Shown here in pieces: positions 6,688 to 7,162 of a stretch of 7,162 bases of DNA. The stretch is from UBA4416 sp043719555 (lineage in GTDB: Bacteria; Bacteroidota; Bacteroidia; B-17B0; Aurantibacillaceae). Each line of letters starts with the position of its first letter. Within the stretch, counting starts at the first letter, position 1. The DNA lies in contig JAYSTR010000204.1 in assembly GCA_043719555.1 (NCBI GenBank), forward strand, positions 1 through 7,162, read 5' to 3'. The notes under the pieces were generated by a model that did not search any database, was not told where the DNA came from, and was given only the letters and a program-made list of their open reading frames with translations. A program made the translations under genes and the position numbers.

Positions 6688-7162
6688 ATGAAATTAATCC
6701 TACAAAAATACCTGCTGATTGTTACTATGATGTCATCCACATTATATGGGCAGGACATCCATTTTTCGCAAATACAAGAATCGCCTTTATGGTTAAATCC
6801 TGCTAATACAGGTTTATTTAATGGATACATGCGTGCTATTATTAATTACCGTAGCCAGTGGATGAGCGCTGGTAATCCTTATAAAACCATGGCTTTATCG
6901 GTAGATGGCATTGCTGCAAAACAAATAAAAAAACGGGCGTATTTAGGTATAGGGTTAATGGTATTTAATGATCAGGCTGGGCCGGCCAAATTAGGCTTAA
7001 CACAATTGCAAACTAATTTTAACGGCATCGTATCTATAACGAATAAAAGTAAATTAGCAGGAGCTATCTCTGCTGGCTTTGCGCAAAATAAAGCCAATTT
7101 AAGTACGCTAACCTATGGCAATCAATTTAATGGCACAGAAATAGATCCTACCATAGCAAATG
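6688..7162 (+). CDS. PorP/SprF-family T9SS outer-membrane protein, 3' end outside window
   Basis: The frame opens at ATG 6688 and stays open to the window edge, giving 158 codons; the family is usually about 300 residues, so roughly half is visible. Residues 1-22 are a signal peptide (MKLILQKYLLIVTMMSSTLYGQ, cleavage before DIHFSQ). The mature start DIHFSQIQESPLWLNPANTG followed by NYRSQW is the hallmark of the PorP/SprF family (compare xQxxxxPxxxNPAxAG and YRxQW). The rest shows alternating beta-strand character (LGIGLMVFNDQAGPAKLG, LAGAISAGFAQNKANL), fitting an outer-membrane barrel. Family members such as SprF are needed for export or surface attachment of a neighbouring type B cargo. The ATG lies 14 nt after the stop of the CotH-family gene with an AT-rich leader (TTTAAAAACA), so co-transcription and partnership with that protein are likely. 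Confidence 0.92.
   Translation, partial: MKLILQKYLLIVTMMSSTLYGQDIHFSQIQESPLWLNPANTGLFNGYMRAIINYRSQWMSAGNPYKTMALSVDGIAAKQIKKRAYLGIGLMVFNDQAGPAKLGLTQLQTNFNGIVSITNKSKLAGAISAGFAQNKANLSTLTYGNQFNGTEIDPTIAN

Noticed and set aside
6606..6830. Minus-strand 74-codon open frame across the junction of the two plus-strand genes
   Set aside because: It is antisense to the end of the sorting domain and to the PorP/SprF signal peptide, both well supported, and shows no recognisable motif.

Overview
The window looks like a chromosomal segment of a low-GC member of the Bacteroidota, probably a lineage with a type IX secretion system (T9SS). This rests on three things visible in the sequence: a gliding-motility-associated (type B) C-terminal sorting domain on a secreted protein, a PorP/SprF-family gene directly behind it, and a long Bacteroidota-style PurF-like enzyme. 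The AT-rich codons, the lack of Shine-Dalgarno sequences and the TAnnTTTG promoter-like elements fit the same phylum. Genus cannot be assigned from this sequence.

Layout. On the minus strand, 1-1664 holds the first ~554 codons of a large secreted, Asn/Thr/Gly-rich repeat protein whose 3' end lies outside the window. Upstream of it on the same strand, after 96 bp, is a complete 633-residue amidophosphoribosyltransferase-like gene (1761-3662). A 149-bp divergent intergenic region (3663-3811) separates this from a plus-strand pair. The first gene of the pair (3812-6673) is a 953-residue secreted CotH-kinase-family protein. Its order is signal peptide, lamin-tail-like domain, chitobiase-C-like beta domain, CotH kinase-like domain, two InlB-B-like repeats, proline linker, type B T9SS sorting domain. 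The second (6688 to the window end) is a PorP/SprF-family protein starting 14 nt later.

How the genes relate. The CotH protein and the PorP/SprF protein form a plausible cargo and dedicated outer-membrane partner module, analogous to SprB/SprF and other type B sorting-domain proteins paired with SprF-like proteins. The PurF-like gene is a cytoplasmic purine-biosynthesis enzyme with no evident functional link to the surface proteins. Its differences from classical PurF at the glutaminase site and at the Fe-S ligand positions are worth noting. The left-hand repeat protein is a second likely T9SS cargo, but its sorting domain is beyond the window edge.

I see no RNA gene, CRISPR array, insertion sequence or attachment site. 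No stretch longer than 300 bases lacks a gene.
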